From: Pseudofabraea citricarpa
Taxonomy: Eukaryota > Ascomycota > Leotiomycetes > Helotiales > Dermateaceae
Direction of reading: 5' to 3'
Length of the DNA: 64,000 nucleotides
Assembly: GCA_029641185.1 (NCBI GenBank)
Contig: JAPWGK010000010.1
Coordinates: forward strand, 620,001 to 684,000
Shown here: in pieces, positions 24,601 through 36,664 of the stretch
Layout: each line of letters opens with the position of its first letter
Numbering within the stretch: position 1 is the first letter of the stretch
The notes under the pieces: model-generated
The model's database searches: none
What the model saw: the letters and a program-made list of their open reading frames with translations, nothing else
What the model was told of the DNA's origin: nothing
Program-made: the position numbers and the translations under genes

Positions 24601-26325
24601 TTAAACGGCGGAACGTACTTTTGGTAGTCGAGACAGGCGAAAGCAGGGCTGATGTTGCAATCAAATTGGCCGATTCTCATATCAGTCCTAACAAATTCTT
24701 CCACATCAATCTCAAAGAACTTTACCAGACCATCCTCTCTAGCGATATAGATATCATCCCGCGTAGCAGTATGATAAGGTAGTCGGTGAGGTCGTGCCCA
24801 GGATACCCATAATGGATTTCCTGAACCGCTATGAAGCGTTGATGGTGGGTCAATGTCGGTATTGAAATCAAAACAGGCTGGATTGCCCTCGAGAATGTTT
24901 TGACAAATAGCCATAGACTTTTCTGTTACCAGGATAAAAGCTGACTTGATGGTCAAGGGAATAAGGAGCAGAGGCATGCGCCTCGAGTCCTCAAGCTGAT
25001 GGCCTCTTCGACTATGGGGAACGATCCTTCTGAGCTCGGTGCCAGCTTGCCATTCGTACACAATCATTCGCGTTCGGCCTCCTCGGACTACTAGTAACAA
25101 AAGGATAATATGTTCTTCGTCATCGGCTGAAGGATAAAGGAACTCCATTTTGTGGATGACGCCTGGCATAGGAATATATCTCTCGGACTGGATATGACGC
25201 GGCTCCGATCGCTTGGAGATATAGTCCTTCCATTGTCGCTTCATGCTCTCTCGCGTATGGAGTTCGTATATCGCAAAGAGGTCTTGGGAACATCCGATTG
25301 CCATGTATCTCGAACTTGGATCGACGGCCAAATGAATTCCAGCTTGGAGGTCGCTCAAGTTAATCCTCGAGGTCCCTTCAACACTTGGCAATGACCTCGA
25401 ATTCGGATCATCAAAACTGTCCTGTTGCCTCACTGGTCTTGTCCTCAGACTTGGAAGCATAGGCTTCGCAACCCTTCGTCTTGTCATGACAAAATCCCAG
25501 CCTCCATTAAGCGTTTGTCGGAGAATCATGAAAATGAAGTCCCCTGTGGTCAAATGTAAAACAAGTGATTGAGGGGGCAGGTGGTCGCTAGGTGGTCGGG
25601 GCATATTCAACCACTTGCGCAAGTGACTTCCATGTGGTGGGGCTTGGCCATCCATATCAACATCTTCATTGCCCGCTGCACCGTCATGATTAGGTCTATC
25701 AGGATCATTATTATAAGCATTTATTGAGCCGATGACCTTAGCGTTATGGATCTGCGCTCCAAAATTCTCCCTGCGTATAATATCACAGAGATGCCCGTCT
25801 GGGTGCAGTTCGCGGATCTGCACAAAGTCCTCCTGAGTGAAACCCGTAGAATTAGCCGACGGAACTTCCTAGATGTACACGCACCAGAAGAAAGCATCCG
25901 GGCTTGCATTTTCAGGAACAAAAGTTCGCCTCCAAGTCTCCACATCTATGTAGTGGGATGCATTTCCTGTTCGGATACATGCAGAATAAATAAATAAAAG
26001 GTCATGGGGGAGAGATGCCGAGCATTTTGCGACCCGGCAACTTAATACCATCCTGATGAGAGAAGAAGAAAAGTCATATACTTACGCCTATGAATGCAAC
26101 ATCGTTTGCATTGGGGCTTCTGAGTTTCACTGGAAGGATCCAATGCGCCTGCGGGCTTCTGATTATCGTCTGGGTGAGAATTCCGTAGACGGGCGGTTTC
26201 TCGACAGCCACCGACTTCACATTAGCCTCTTTCTCCTGCTGATTATAGTGCTCTAGTACGGAATCGACATTCAGGGTCGTCAGCTGCCATTGGCCATTTA
26301 CGAGAGTGTTTGTCTCCAGAGCCAT
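21672..26325 (-). CDS. MMS1_N / CPSF_A-family beta-propeller protein
   Basis: Exons are 26325..26086, 25832..24546, 24452..23920 and 23853..21672, giving about 1413 residues. The N-terminus (PPVYGILTQTIIRSPQAHWI, then NDVAFIG joined to EDFVQIRELHPDG) and the size match the MMS1_N plus CPSF_A architecture: three WD40-like propellers, shared with DDB1, Rse1/SF3b130 and Cft1. This divergent fungal branch resembles Mms1-type cullin adaptors more than the splicing or cleavage factors. A role in a ubiquitin-ligase or nucleic-acid complex is inferred from the family only. Three junctions are clean. The first intron is unusually long (253 nt); direct joining of exons 1 and 2 was chosen because the only internal frame breaks the phase. 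Confidence 0.8.
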
Positions 26326-27847
26326 GGTGGCAGTTGGAAATTCAGCTTGATGCCATCCAGTCGTCCAAGTTCTTGAATCGATCTTATTGTACGAAGGGAA
26401 GTCTGGAGGTCAACAATGTAGAGGCAGTTGCTCTCTTTTAACTCTCGCGTTGCTCCAGAGGCTGAATGCTTAGCTTATGGCGTGGAGGTCGAGAGAGTGC
26501 TTTGGGGGGTCGGAAAAGTTGTCGAGACTGGGCCAGGCCACTCGATCCGCTGATATCCGTCTGACGCTTGCTCACCAAGCTGACAGGGTACACTGGCTGC
26601 GTCGTACACGCCCGGTGGGTTGTCTCAACAATAGCAGCCTTGCTGTGACGAAGGGTGTGGCAGGAGCAGGTGGGGGATCGGTTCGACGAGGCTGACGGTC
26701 AGGTTATCCGTGGGTGGACGAACTGGAGAGCAGACAGAGAGTAAGAACAGCAGACCGGACTGGAGATTGCAGACGGCGCGAATGCCTTCATATCCTCACG
26801 GCCGGAGAAAGCCCCAGATGGCGGAAGAGCAGGTGACTTGGCTCGTTCCTTACAGCCGAAGGCAGCAGGAGGATGATGATGATTCACAGTGAGAATTTTG
26901 TGGTCTATGATGGTACTCTCTGGTCTGGCTGGTCTGGTTTGGTCTGGTCGTGGTCGTGTCCGGGTGTGATTATGACGGGGTAGGGATTGGGGAGGGATGT
27001 GATGAAATGAGATAACCTGACAGATCACTTCCACTTCCACTTCGACCGCCAGGCTCCACAGCCACCGACCTTGACCAGGGCTTTCGTTCTTTCTGTCTGT
27101 CTGTCTGTCTGTTTCTGTCTCGTCTCTGCTGTCTGGCCGCTGTGTCCCGTAGTGATGCCGGCTCTTCTTGGTTGGCTTGAGAGGCGTGCGAGGGAGTGAC
27201 TGGGCAGGTATGTGTATGGTAGGTTGGTAGCGTAGCGTAGACTGGATGATGTGTCAGGCTGTCAGGCTATCGAAAGTAATAATATCTGACATTTATTATC
27301 ACTCAGCCTGGTCGGTGGTCCGTGGTTACTGGTCGGTGGGTGGTGAACTGACAACTGCAACTGTGAGTGGTGAGACTGACAGAAAAGCGACGCTCTCTCG
27401 CCCCGAAGCGGAATCACGATCAAGCAGGAGAGCTCCAAGCTAGCTTAGTTCTATGTGAGGCAGCAGCTACTGTAGAACTAACAGTGGGTGTGGGTGTGTG
27501 TGAGTGCGCGTGTGCGTGTGCGTGTGTGTGTTTATGGTGTGTGGTCAGTGGTCGCTGTGGTGTGTGTGGGCACTGGGCAACTGAGCACTGGGCAGTGGCC
27601 GTGGACATGGCCAGTCCAGCGTTCGAACAGTGGACCACCACCACCTGCAGCTCCCACCACTACGGTTGCCGTATGTGCCAGCCTGACATGGGACATGGCC
27701 GGCGACATTGGAATGCAGATGGGAAGGTTCAGCCTCTTTGCTCCAGTCAGTTGCAGTTGCTCATTGCTTTCCTCGACCGACATCCTCGACCTGAGTCTTC
27801 CACGCTGCTTGCCATGACAGCAAAGCCCATGGACCTGCGCACTTGAA
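26326..27847. other. Divergent intergenic region with several microsatellites
   Basis: The 1.5 kb between two divergent genes. It contains TGGTC/TGGTT repeats (about 26923-26960), a CTGT run (about 27091-27114) and a GT/GC-rich alternating purine-pyrimidine tract (about 27484-27545). Open frames here come from these repeats. No gene is supported. Confidence 0.55.
27484..27545. repeat. GT-rich alternating tract
   Basis: An imperfect run of GTGTGT and GCGTGTGCGTGT units. Alternating purine-pyrimidine tracts of this type can adopt Z-DNA. It lies about 300 bases upstream of the TBC gene start. Confidence 0.6.
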
Positions 27848-29210
27848 ATGGAGCCTGTTGGGAGACCGAACAAGGAAAATGAGAGACACGGCTCTTCGTC
27901 TTCGAGGACTTCCTCTCAGCCGCCGACAGAGAGGCCAGTCCACCCAAAGATCGCAAAGATCCTAGATGCATGTCGAGGGAAGGACGTGGAGCTCTTGAGG
28001 GCATTGGCGACCTCGCAAGGAGGACTCGTCGCAGATGAGGTGCGGCGCCAGGCATGTTCGTCTTCCTCGACAGCTCTCCTACGAGTGGTAACTAACCGTT
28101 CCCAGGGCCTCTGCTCCTTGGATTTCCCGCGCCGACAAAGCTGGAGGAGGACGTGGGAGACTGGAGGGCGCTGCCAAAACACAGCGATGAGGGCCAGGTG
28201 CGACTGGATGTAGACAGGTCATTTATATACTACCCCAACAGTACGTCATAAGCTCGACCTGCTTCGGTCAGATATCAGATCATCTACAGCTTGCTAACCT
28301 GTCTCTTGTCGCAGACCAATCAAGCAAAGACCTCGATGGCAAGAAGGAGGAGCTGTCGGATCTCATCACCGAGGTTTTGCGCCGTCAACCCTATCTCTGC
28401 TACTTCCAAGGCTACCACGATATCTGCCAAGTTTTCCTGCTTGTCTTAGACCCAAGGAGTCGCGCTGCGGCGGTCGCGCGACTATCGACTCTGCGCATAC
28501 GGGATTTCATGCTGCCCACGCTGGCTCCAGCGCTGGCCCAACTTTCGCTCATACCGAACATCATACGCGCCAGCAATGCGGACCTGTACTACCACCTCTC
28601 GGGCACCCAGCCCTTCTTTGCGCTTTCCGGCACGTTGACGATGTATGCCCACGATATACAGGAATATGGGGATATTGCGCGGCTGTTCGACGTGTTCCTC
28701 GCTCGAGAAGCCGTCTTCTCGGTCTACATGTTCGCCCAGATTGTCCTACAGCGGTCCGAGGAGCTCTTTGAGACTCCCTCCGACGAGCCAGAGATGCTGC
28801 ATTCCATCCTCTCCAAGTTACCCAAACCTCTGAATCTCGAGGCGCTCATCCAGAATACCGTCGCGCTCTTCGAGAGATATCCACCTGAGCATCTTCGCAG
28901 ATGGAGTTCCATTTCCGCATCCAGTGTACTTAAAACAGGGCGGTGGCCCAACCAGATAACCGAGCAGACCCTCGAGGACGGAGAGGTGTATTTCCAGAAG
29001 CAGGTGCGAGAGCTGCAATGGGCGGAACGAAGAGACAAAGCACTGGCGATGGCATGGAAATACAGGAGGCCAGCGGGGACGGTGGGTGCCGCTGTATTTG
29101 TTGGTGTAATATCATTTTGGATGCGGAAATCCCTGTCGTCGTCTTCGCTTTTTGCGAGTTTTGAGGCGTTCTGGAGATGGTATTCAGGCAAGCCAATATC
29201 GATGTCATAG
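27848..29210 (+). CDS. GYP8: TBC-domain Rab GTPase-activating protein (TBC1D20/Gyp8 type)
   Basis: Exons 27848..28055, 28106..28240 and 28315..29210 encode 412 residues. TBC1D20/Gyp8 proteins are ER/Golgi-anchored GAPs for Rab1/Ypt1-class GTPases, acting in early secretory traffic. The TBC core has RRQAWPLLLG across the first junction, DVDRSFIYYP, and QPYLCYFQGYHDICQVFLLV, the equivalent of the TBC YxQG catalytic Gln motif. HLSGTQPFFALSGTLTMYAHDI is followed by the ARLFDVFLA segment. A single C-terminal membrane span (GAAVFVGVISFW region) agrees with the tail-anchored subfamily. The first intron uses a GTTCGT donor; it is accepted because a TAACTAAC branch site precedes the acceptor and the frame then reads through the conserved W. 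Convergent with VPS52. Confidence 0.88.
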
Positions 29211-29477
29211 AATAACAGGACTTCGTGGGTGGATTGGCTTACTTGTCGTACCTTTTGTTGTAGTCTTAGAAGCTTTATAGAAAATGCGGCGAGCCAACTT
29301 GTATGATTAGGGAAAGCAAAACAAACGTAGAATAATAGAAAACCATTCGGATGGTTCGACAATATTTCATTCTTCATTCTGGTATCCATGTCATTATTCC
29401 CAAATCGCATCTATCAAGAACGGTTCTATTTTACACGCGAGGAACCCCCTGCCCCCAGACGCCTATCAAGTGATAAA

Positions 29478-31573
29478 TCAAGCGGCTCCTTCAAAAGCCT
29501 TCTTCAGGCTCTCGAAGTGGTCCTGTTGCTCCACGGCCAGCTTCCCGTCAATGTCCCCAATAATCGTGAGGATCAACGAGTAGTTATTATACAAGAACCT
29601 CTCCCGCTTTCTCGAATCGCCAATACTCTTACTAGTCTTGGTGAGGAAAGCCTCGATCTCGCTCCGGAGCCGTAGAAGACTGGTCGAGACGGGTTCGTCA
29701 TCACCAGCTTCTGTGGACAGAGCCAGGATACCTTGCATGAACTGTGCGAAGCGCTGTGTCATGAAGTGCGGTGCGGCCGATTGCTTTGCCTGCTCGGATG
29801 CAGATCGGACGACTCGTGACGAGACGTTGTTGGTTGTTTGCCGCACGGATTCGCAGTGTTGGTCCATAACTACTTGGAAGCGCGGCCAGAGCAGCATGTT
29901 AGTCGCATTGATGTAGCCATCTACGGCAGGGATTTTACGTCGTTGTAACTCGAAGGCTGAGTGCTGGTTGAGGCGAACACAGAGTAGGAGGCCTAGTCCA
30001 TCGTATGTTTCATGGACAAGTGATTTAGTTAGATTTTGACCTAGAGCGAATGTTGGCTCAAAGATATAGTTAAAATGTCGTGAGATGGCGGCGTAGGTTA
30101 GAGCAGGGGAGAAGAATGATGTGAGGAACGAGTACTCTGCGGATGCATTATCCACAAGAGCAAGATTGAAGTTCCGGAATGGGAACTCAAGATAGTGCGT
30201 TGTCTGGTCCTCCTCGGCTAAGAAAGAGGAGAGCGCTGTCTGATTTGTTGTCTTTAGTAAATCGATTCGCCGTCCTAGATTAAAAGCGTCATGTGGTGGA
30301 ACCTGTTTTGAACTTGATAGGATTGTTGATTTTCTTGTACCATCGTCTTGGCCCAAGACATCGGATTTATCAAGCACGTGGACCTTGATCTTCTCAATGG
30401 CTTTTTCATAACGAGTGAACTGGCTTAGGAAATACCACCGCATAGTGTTCATGTACGCCTTCCCAATTTCATCGGCAAGCTTGGGGTGGTGTTTGTGGAG
30501 GAAACCGAAGAGGTCCTTGTACCGAATAAAATACTGCTGTTGGATAATCTGAGCATTGATGTTCGGCGAGCGCAGCGCCTTAATCTGTGCTACCAAAAAG
30601 TCACGGATTCTTTCCAGAGCCTGCAGCAATGTTAGTTATTGATTTCTCTTTGGAACGAGATGGATTAGCCGACCTTGCTGATAAGATTATCCAACAAGGG
30701 CTTCAAATCACTGATGCCTTTAATATTTCGGCGTTCCTTGAACTTGGAGTCCATGGCTTTGGATCTCTTTTCGACTTCAGCCAGAGCTCTCACCCAGGCC
30801 TCGTCTATCACACCCTCGACAATCTTCCTCACAACTACGGGAGATACACTGATCTCTTCGACGACTGGGCCAAGACCACTCTCGACCACCTTCCGGTTCT
30901 CCAGTCGTATGCTGAGTGCTGTTGACCGTGCCTGCAAAGTCTCTATCTCAGCTGATACCTGAGCCAGATCATTCTGAAAACTGGTCAGGTTTATTTCCAC
31001 CGAATTCAAGACATCGTCGCACGCGCGGATGGAACGATGAAGATCCTCAAACTTCTGCTTTTCCTTTTCGACTACAATCGCATAAGTAGGGACCGAGGCA
31101 CATTGGGAGAAAAACATACATTCTTCGATTGACTGGGCATTATATACATCAGCCTGCTCCCTAGAAGAGGCATCCCCAGCGACCAATTCATGCAAGCTCA
31201 ATCCTCCAAAATCCAATTCTGCCTCAATATCAAAGTCGCTCTCGTCCTCATTGATCTTTTTGACCGAGGGTTCCCCAGCTCGCTCGTTCCCCAGAAGTTT
31301 CTCTAGAACCGCCAATGGATCCGGCGCATCGGGAATCGTCGTTGACTGCTTAAGCGTCGACCCATTCGTTTTGCGGGACGAGGCTAGCAGGGACGTCGTA
31401 GAGTCATTGGAGACCAGCGACAGAGACGAGGATCTCGGGGTGAAGCCAGGTCGTTGAGCGGCGGTCGTGGGGGCAAGATGACTGGGCCGGCGTGCGGCAG
31501 GAGAGTAGGATCTAGAGTGTGGAGGAGGAGATCCAGAGGGGGTGGATTGCCCCGACAGACGGTCGAGCCACAT
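29478..31573 (-). CDS. VPS52: GARP complex subunit Vps52
   Basis: Exons are 31573..30674 and 30620..29478, 680 residues. Vps52 is the core coiled-coil subunit of the Golgi-associated retrograde protein (GARP) complex, which tethers endosome-derived vesicles at the trans-Golgi. The start MWLDRLSG with a Ser/Pro-rich disordered N-terminus is the usual fungal form. Next come the conserved GLSLHELVAGDASSREQA region, long coiled-coil helices (EIETLQARSTALSIRLENR) and the Vps52/Sac2 domain, including QQQYFIRYKDLFGFLHKHHP and the helical C-terminus. The intron has an uncommon GTCGGC donor with an ACTAAC branch and a GCAG acceptor. Confidence 0.93.
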
Positions 31574-32072
31574 GTCCTCTTGGTGGGCGACAGAGTTCTT
31601 CACAGTCTATGGGAGACGCAGCAGCATCATCATCACCGTTATCGTCGTCGTCGTCGTCTGTGTGGTCTGCCAATTGCCCGCTGCTTCCTGGATGCGTTGC
31701 TCAGGCCGTGGGAGCAAGAGGATCTAGTCGTGCTGTTAGATGTCTCGGCGACGGGCCAGCTCCAGCTCGAGGCTACGGCCACGGTCACAGCCACAGCGCA
31801 AGCTCCTGTTGTGAGGGTAACAAAGCTCGGGCGCTGATTGGGCACAGCTGGACCGCCGCTATGCCTTTACCTCGCTAGACAATTTTCACTCGCCAGGCGC
31901 CTCGCACCTGCTAAAAATCGTTACCTGGCCCACAACTCAATCTTGAGATTTCCAAACTCATCTCCATCTCCCATCCCACTCCATCCCAAACCACTTTCCT
32001 TGGTCCCTCTTGACCTGATCCCGCCGCATACCTTCTCTTCAATCCCATCCTTACTTTGCGATTTTAGTCAAG
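31574..32072. promoter_or_regulatory. Divergent VPS52/eIF5A promoter
   Basis: 499 bp between two divergent start codons. The VPS52-proximal half has TCATCATC/GTCGTC triplet runs (about 31624-31655). The last 130 bases before the eIF5A start are CT- and CCATC-rich, a pyrimidine-rich tract typical of strongly expressed fungal translation genes. Confidence 0.55.
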
Positions 32073-32796
32073 ATGGCGGACGATGCCCAGGTAAGACTGA
32101 TTCTTTCCTTTCACCCCGCACGCGCCCCACCATCTTCACCGGTTGGGCGCATTGCTCAAGTTCTCAAGTTCGAAAATCGAAAATCGAAAATCTCCCAATA
32201 TCTGACATTTGTCTCTCGCAGCATGAGCACACTTTCGAGTCCGCCGATGCCGGCGCCTCTGCCACCTACCCCATGCAGTGCTCTGCGTTGAGGAAGAACG
32301 GCTTCGTCTGCATCAAGAACCGTCCTTGCAAGATCGTCGACATGTCTACCTCCAAGACTGGAAAGCACGGTCACGCCAAGGTCCATCTTGTCGCCATTGA
32401 TATCTTCACCGGCAAGAAGCTCGAAGAACTTTGCCCATCTACCCACAACATGGACGTCCCTAACGTCACCCGTAAGGAGTACCAATTGGTGAGTTGACTA
32501 GGCGTGCCTTTTTGTGCGTAGCGACTGACGAACGCTTAGCTCGATGTTTCCGACGATGGTTTCCTTTCCTTGATGGCCGATGATGGTGAGACCAAGGACG
32601 ATGTCAAGGTCCCCGACGGAGAAATTGGTGATAAGATTGAGAAGCTTTTCACCCAAGAGGAGAAGGACACCAGTGAGTTTTTCCACGCGCAGAAGCTTCG
32701 CATAATGTTACTGACATGCTCCCCTCAGACGTCATTGTCCTCACAGCTATGGGTGAGCAGGCTGCTATTGAAGCCAAGGAGGCTCCCCGCGGTTAG
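32073..32796 (+). CDS. TIF51: Eukaryotic translation initiation factor 5A
   Basis: Exons 32073..32090, 32222..32488, 32540..32672 and 32729..32796 encode 161 residues. eIF5A is the small essential factor that relieves ribosome stalling, including at polyproline stretches, and aids termination. The first exon codes only for MADDAQ before a 131-nt intron. The hypusination loop [12 protein letters not shown] is intact, with the modified lysine at about residue 54. The N-terminal SH3-like barrel ([21 protein letters not shown]) and C-terminal OB fold ([11 protein letters not shown] to [15 protein letters not shown]) are complete. All splice junctions are in frame. Confidence 0.97.
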
Positions 32797-33560
32797 ATAT
32801 TTTCATGTCAATATCAAGTCAAAACTACGACATCGACCCTGTTGCCAGCAATGGCATTACTTTTTGTCTGCATATACATTCGTTTGCTTGGAGGTCACTC
32901 GATTTCGATGGATTCTTGGGGCTCTCGTATTTTTGCAGTCTCATGGTAGTTGCGTAGGACTATTATCTGGACACTTCTTATTACTGGTTATGTCTCCCGG
33001 CTTTGCGAACATCATCTTCCCTTTGTCAAAACCGTACTCGATTCAACGATCACGAATGGCCGGCGTAGTCAAAAGTGGACACTTGGGATATGGCGATATC
33101 ATATCCTGTAGACAATCGAATGTTTCTCAGAATTATTGAATTGTGCACGTGATGTTATTGTGGCGAATATTAATCAATGACCTGGAGCTTACCCGTAATA
33201 GTTAATGTGATTTTGAGATACCTAGAAGGGAACGTAAAAAACGGAATATCGCTGCTTCAGAGCTTACCCATTGGATTAAAACCACATTCACCAGTTCGCT
33301 GTCGAACACGCTGTTGTAAAAGATAAAATAAATTAGCCAGTCACAGTATTTTTCTAAATGTTTACTTGTATATTGCGTAGTTTACGTGGATGCAGATGGA
33401 GAGCTGCATAGGGCGTGTAACCATATATTCGTACATGTTTTGAGTTTCGCCAGCCCGCCCGCTAGCATCACACTTACAAACCCGACCTAGAACGGCAGAC
33501 ATCCTCAAGCACCACACGTGGCAATCCAACATGAGAAAGAGGAGAAGATAGCGCTCAAGG
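32797..33560. other. Intergenic region between eIF5A and RRN7
   Basis: About 760 bases with the eIF5A 3' region and the RRN7 promoter. AT-rich in the middle. No gene or RNA is recognised. Confidence 0.5.
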
Positions 33561-35430
33561 AATGTCGACAAGTATAGACTATATTCGTTTCACCAAAGGC
33601 GAAAGCTGTTCTGAGTACGGCTGCAGAGCACGAAAATTTTATATCGAGAACGGTAAGAAATTTTGCCAGAGAGGTCACGAGCAAGCTGTATGAATAGCCA
33701 TACTTTTGATGGGCGACTGAGTTACTGATAATGGCCATTAGGGATTCACGCAAACACAGCAAGATGAAGATGATTGGAATAACCAGGGTAAAAAGGTTCG
33801 AAAAGCTCGTGAGGAGAAAGAGCGCGTGAGCAGGATTCTCAGTGGCCGTGATGCGACGGAGCTTTTCCTCCGCTGCTACGGCCTTGTTCTCTGGAAGCAA
33901 TGCCATTGGCTGGTTACGGTTAAAGGCTTCCCGAAGGAATTGGAGACTGTGGTTCGAGACTTATGGGGCCTTCGTATGAAGGAGCTCCTTAGAGAGCCGG
34001 AGGTCAAGAGCGGATATAGCAGTCTTACTGGCTTTAGCTCGACTGAGGGTGAGACTTCAGATAGCGAAGGGACTTTGAGGAGTCTGTCGAGTAGAAGGAA
34101 AGGGAGAAAGACGAAATCCAAGGAGAGGTTGCCCACTCTAATTGAGACTCTGGCTTTGTGCTATTTAGGCATCTTGCTCTTGAGGTTACCGGTTAGCTTG
34201 GGAGATGTCTTTAAATGGGCTACCAGAGAAGAGATCATCTACATACGGGCAGTGAGTAATTTTTAGTCTTATGCTTTCTATTTTACTAACTCATTCCAGA
34301 TTAAGGAGATTCCTCTGGATATGAAGAATCGATTACCATCACATTTCCACAGTTCTTTGGAGACCCGTTCATTATTGAAAGGTGCTGATCTTCAAGGGGC
34401 CGTTTTGGAAATGATCGAATTCTATAATCTCTATCTGGAGATGGTGTTTCCTCCGCTGAATATTCCACCTCTACTATACAAGCACGTGAGAGATCTAGCA
34501 TTACCTCGTAGGTTTTCTTCTATTTGTATGACCTGCGTTGCTAACTGTTCTCAAGCCGAAATTTATCCTGCCGTAAAACGACTGGCAAAAATCCTCGAGG
34601 TTGACTTTTCTTATCCAATTCTGCATAAGAGAGTCTATGGAGTCACTGCATATCCCGAGATCCAACTCATGTCTTTGATCGTCATTGCTACCAAGCTTTG
34701 TCATCCATTCGATGATATAACCCGTCACCCAGGAAGTCATGATGACCCCACAGCTGCTAAAATACCCTGGGACATCTGGCAAAAGACCATGAATGAGAAA
34801 CCTTCTCGAGGGTTGAAGAGAGGACAAGAGATCAAGGTCACCAACAAGGATGTGTTCAGCATGGGCAATGAGGCTCTAGACGACTACCTAGATTGGTACG
34901 AACGTACCTGGATTGACGATCGAGAACCCAAGAGTATGTGATTTGTTTTGACTTTGGAGATATTCACTGATAGAGAACAGTGGCACAGCAAATTCTTGAC
35001 CTATTCCCCTTACAAGATTTGCCTCCTCGACCTGCGATTGAGTCTGATCTTGATGAGGTTGAAGATAGACTGAGACAAGTCCAGAGCAGTCTAATTCTAC
35101 AAAGACCAATTGAAGTAGATGTATATGAAGATTCTAACGACCTTGCGAGACCCGGTGATCTGTATCGGCGGTATCGAACTGTCGAGGAACTCCCAAAAGA
35201 CGTAAAAGAATTTTACGAACGTGCTGGTATGACATCTCCCGATTCCACCTTATTAACCTTTGTGTTCCCTGAGCTAACACATCCAAGCTGAAAATGCAGG
35301 AATCTCTCTGCATATGCTTTCCAAAGGCGTCCTGCAAACGGAGCTTCAATTAGATATGTGGGCCGTGGGAGAGAGGAGGAAGAGTTTGGTGGAAGAAAGG
35401 AGCAGAGAGTTTGATGAGGAAGAGGATTGA
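33561..35430 (+). CDS. RRN7: RNA polymerase I initiation factor Rrn7 (TAF1B/TFIIB-like), apparent frame break
   Basis: Exons 33561..33687, 33742..34251, 34300..34933, 34981..35226 and 35300..35430. Rrn7 is the TFIIB-like subunit of core factor, recruiting Pol I to rDNA promoters. The N-terminal zinc ribbon is recognisable as CSEYGC ... KFYIENGKKF, then CQRGHEQ, but the two halves lie in different frames: a run of five T at 33660-33664 where four would keep the frame. From exon 2 onward all junctions are in frame, with the family block SRILSGRDATELFLRCYGLV, LETVVRDLWGLRM and the cyclin-like folds. Later parts include the C-terminal WYERTW segment. The break may be an assembly error, since the gene is normally essential. 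Exons downstream total about 500 residues. Confidence 0.82.
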
Positions 35431-35906
35431 TGCTTTATGAGATGGGATTTGAGGTTGACCTGGAGTAATATGATGATACCCAGGTTTTTTACTGTAAACT
35501 ATAACTATGAATTATATCGATGATTAATTATCGACGATAATTCGTGACCAAAGCTGCTGAGTGGGAAGGGTTGTCATGTTAAGACGTATTATCTCAACGC
35601 GATGGAATACAGGTTTGTTTTTATTTTACAAGAAGTAAAAATATAATTAATATGCCTCACGTAACTTGGAGGGTTCTCTCAAAACAAGAAAAAGAGAAGG
35701 AGAAATAATTCAACGTTAGACTTCTCAAAAACTCCTGTTACCTGGGTAGGTACTTGTTACCATCACATGATTTAACCGTGCCTGACTGTTCAGGCATTCA
35801 GAGCACGTGTTCGGCTAGATAATTTTGGCCCGCACACTTTGGAATCGCAAAAGCGATTCAACATCTCGAATTTCATCATCTCCAATCGACGTCGAAACCC
35901 GCAAAA
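35431..35906. other. RRN7 to Ub-eL40 intergenic region
   Basis: 476 bases with AT-rich sequence and an interrupted palindrome near 35516-35545 (ATATCGATGATTAATTATCGA). It carries the ubiquitin-gene promoter and 5' leader. GCACGTGT at 35803-35810 is a CACGTG-type site. Confidence 0.5.

Positions 35907-36664
<758 letters not shown>

Noticed and set aside
27367..27846. 159-codon frame upstream of the TBC gene
   Set aside because: It runs through a GT-rich simple repeat and translates to Cys/Val/Ala low complexity.
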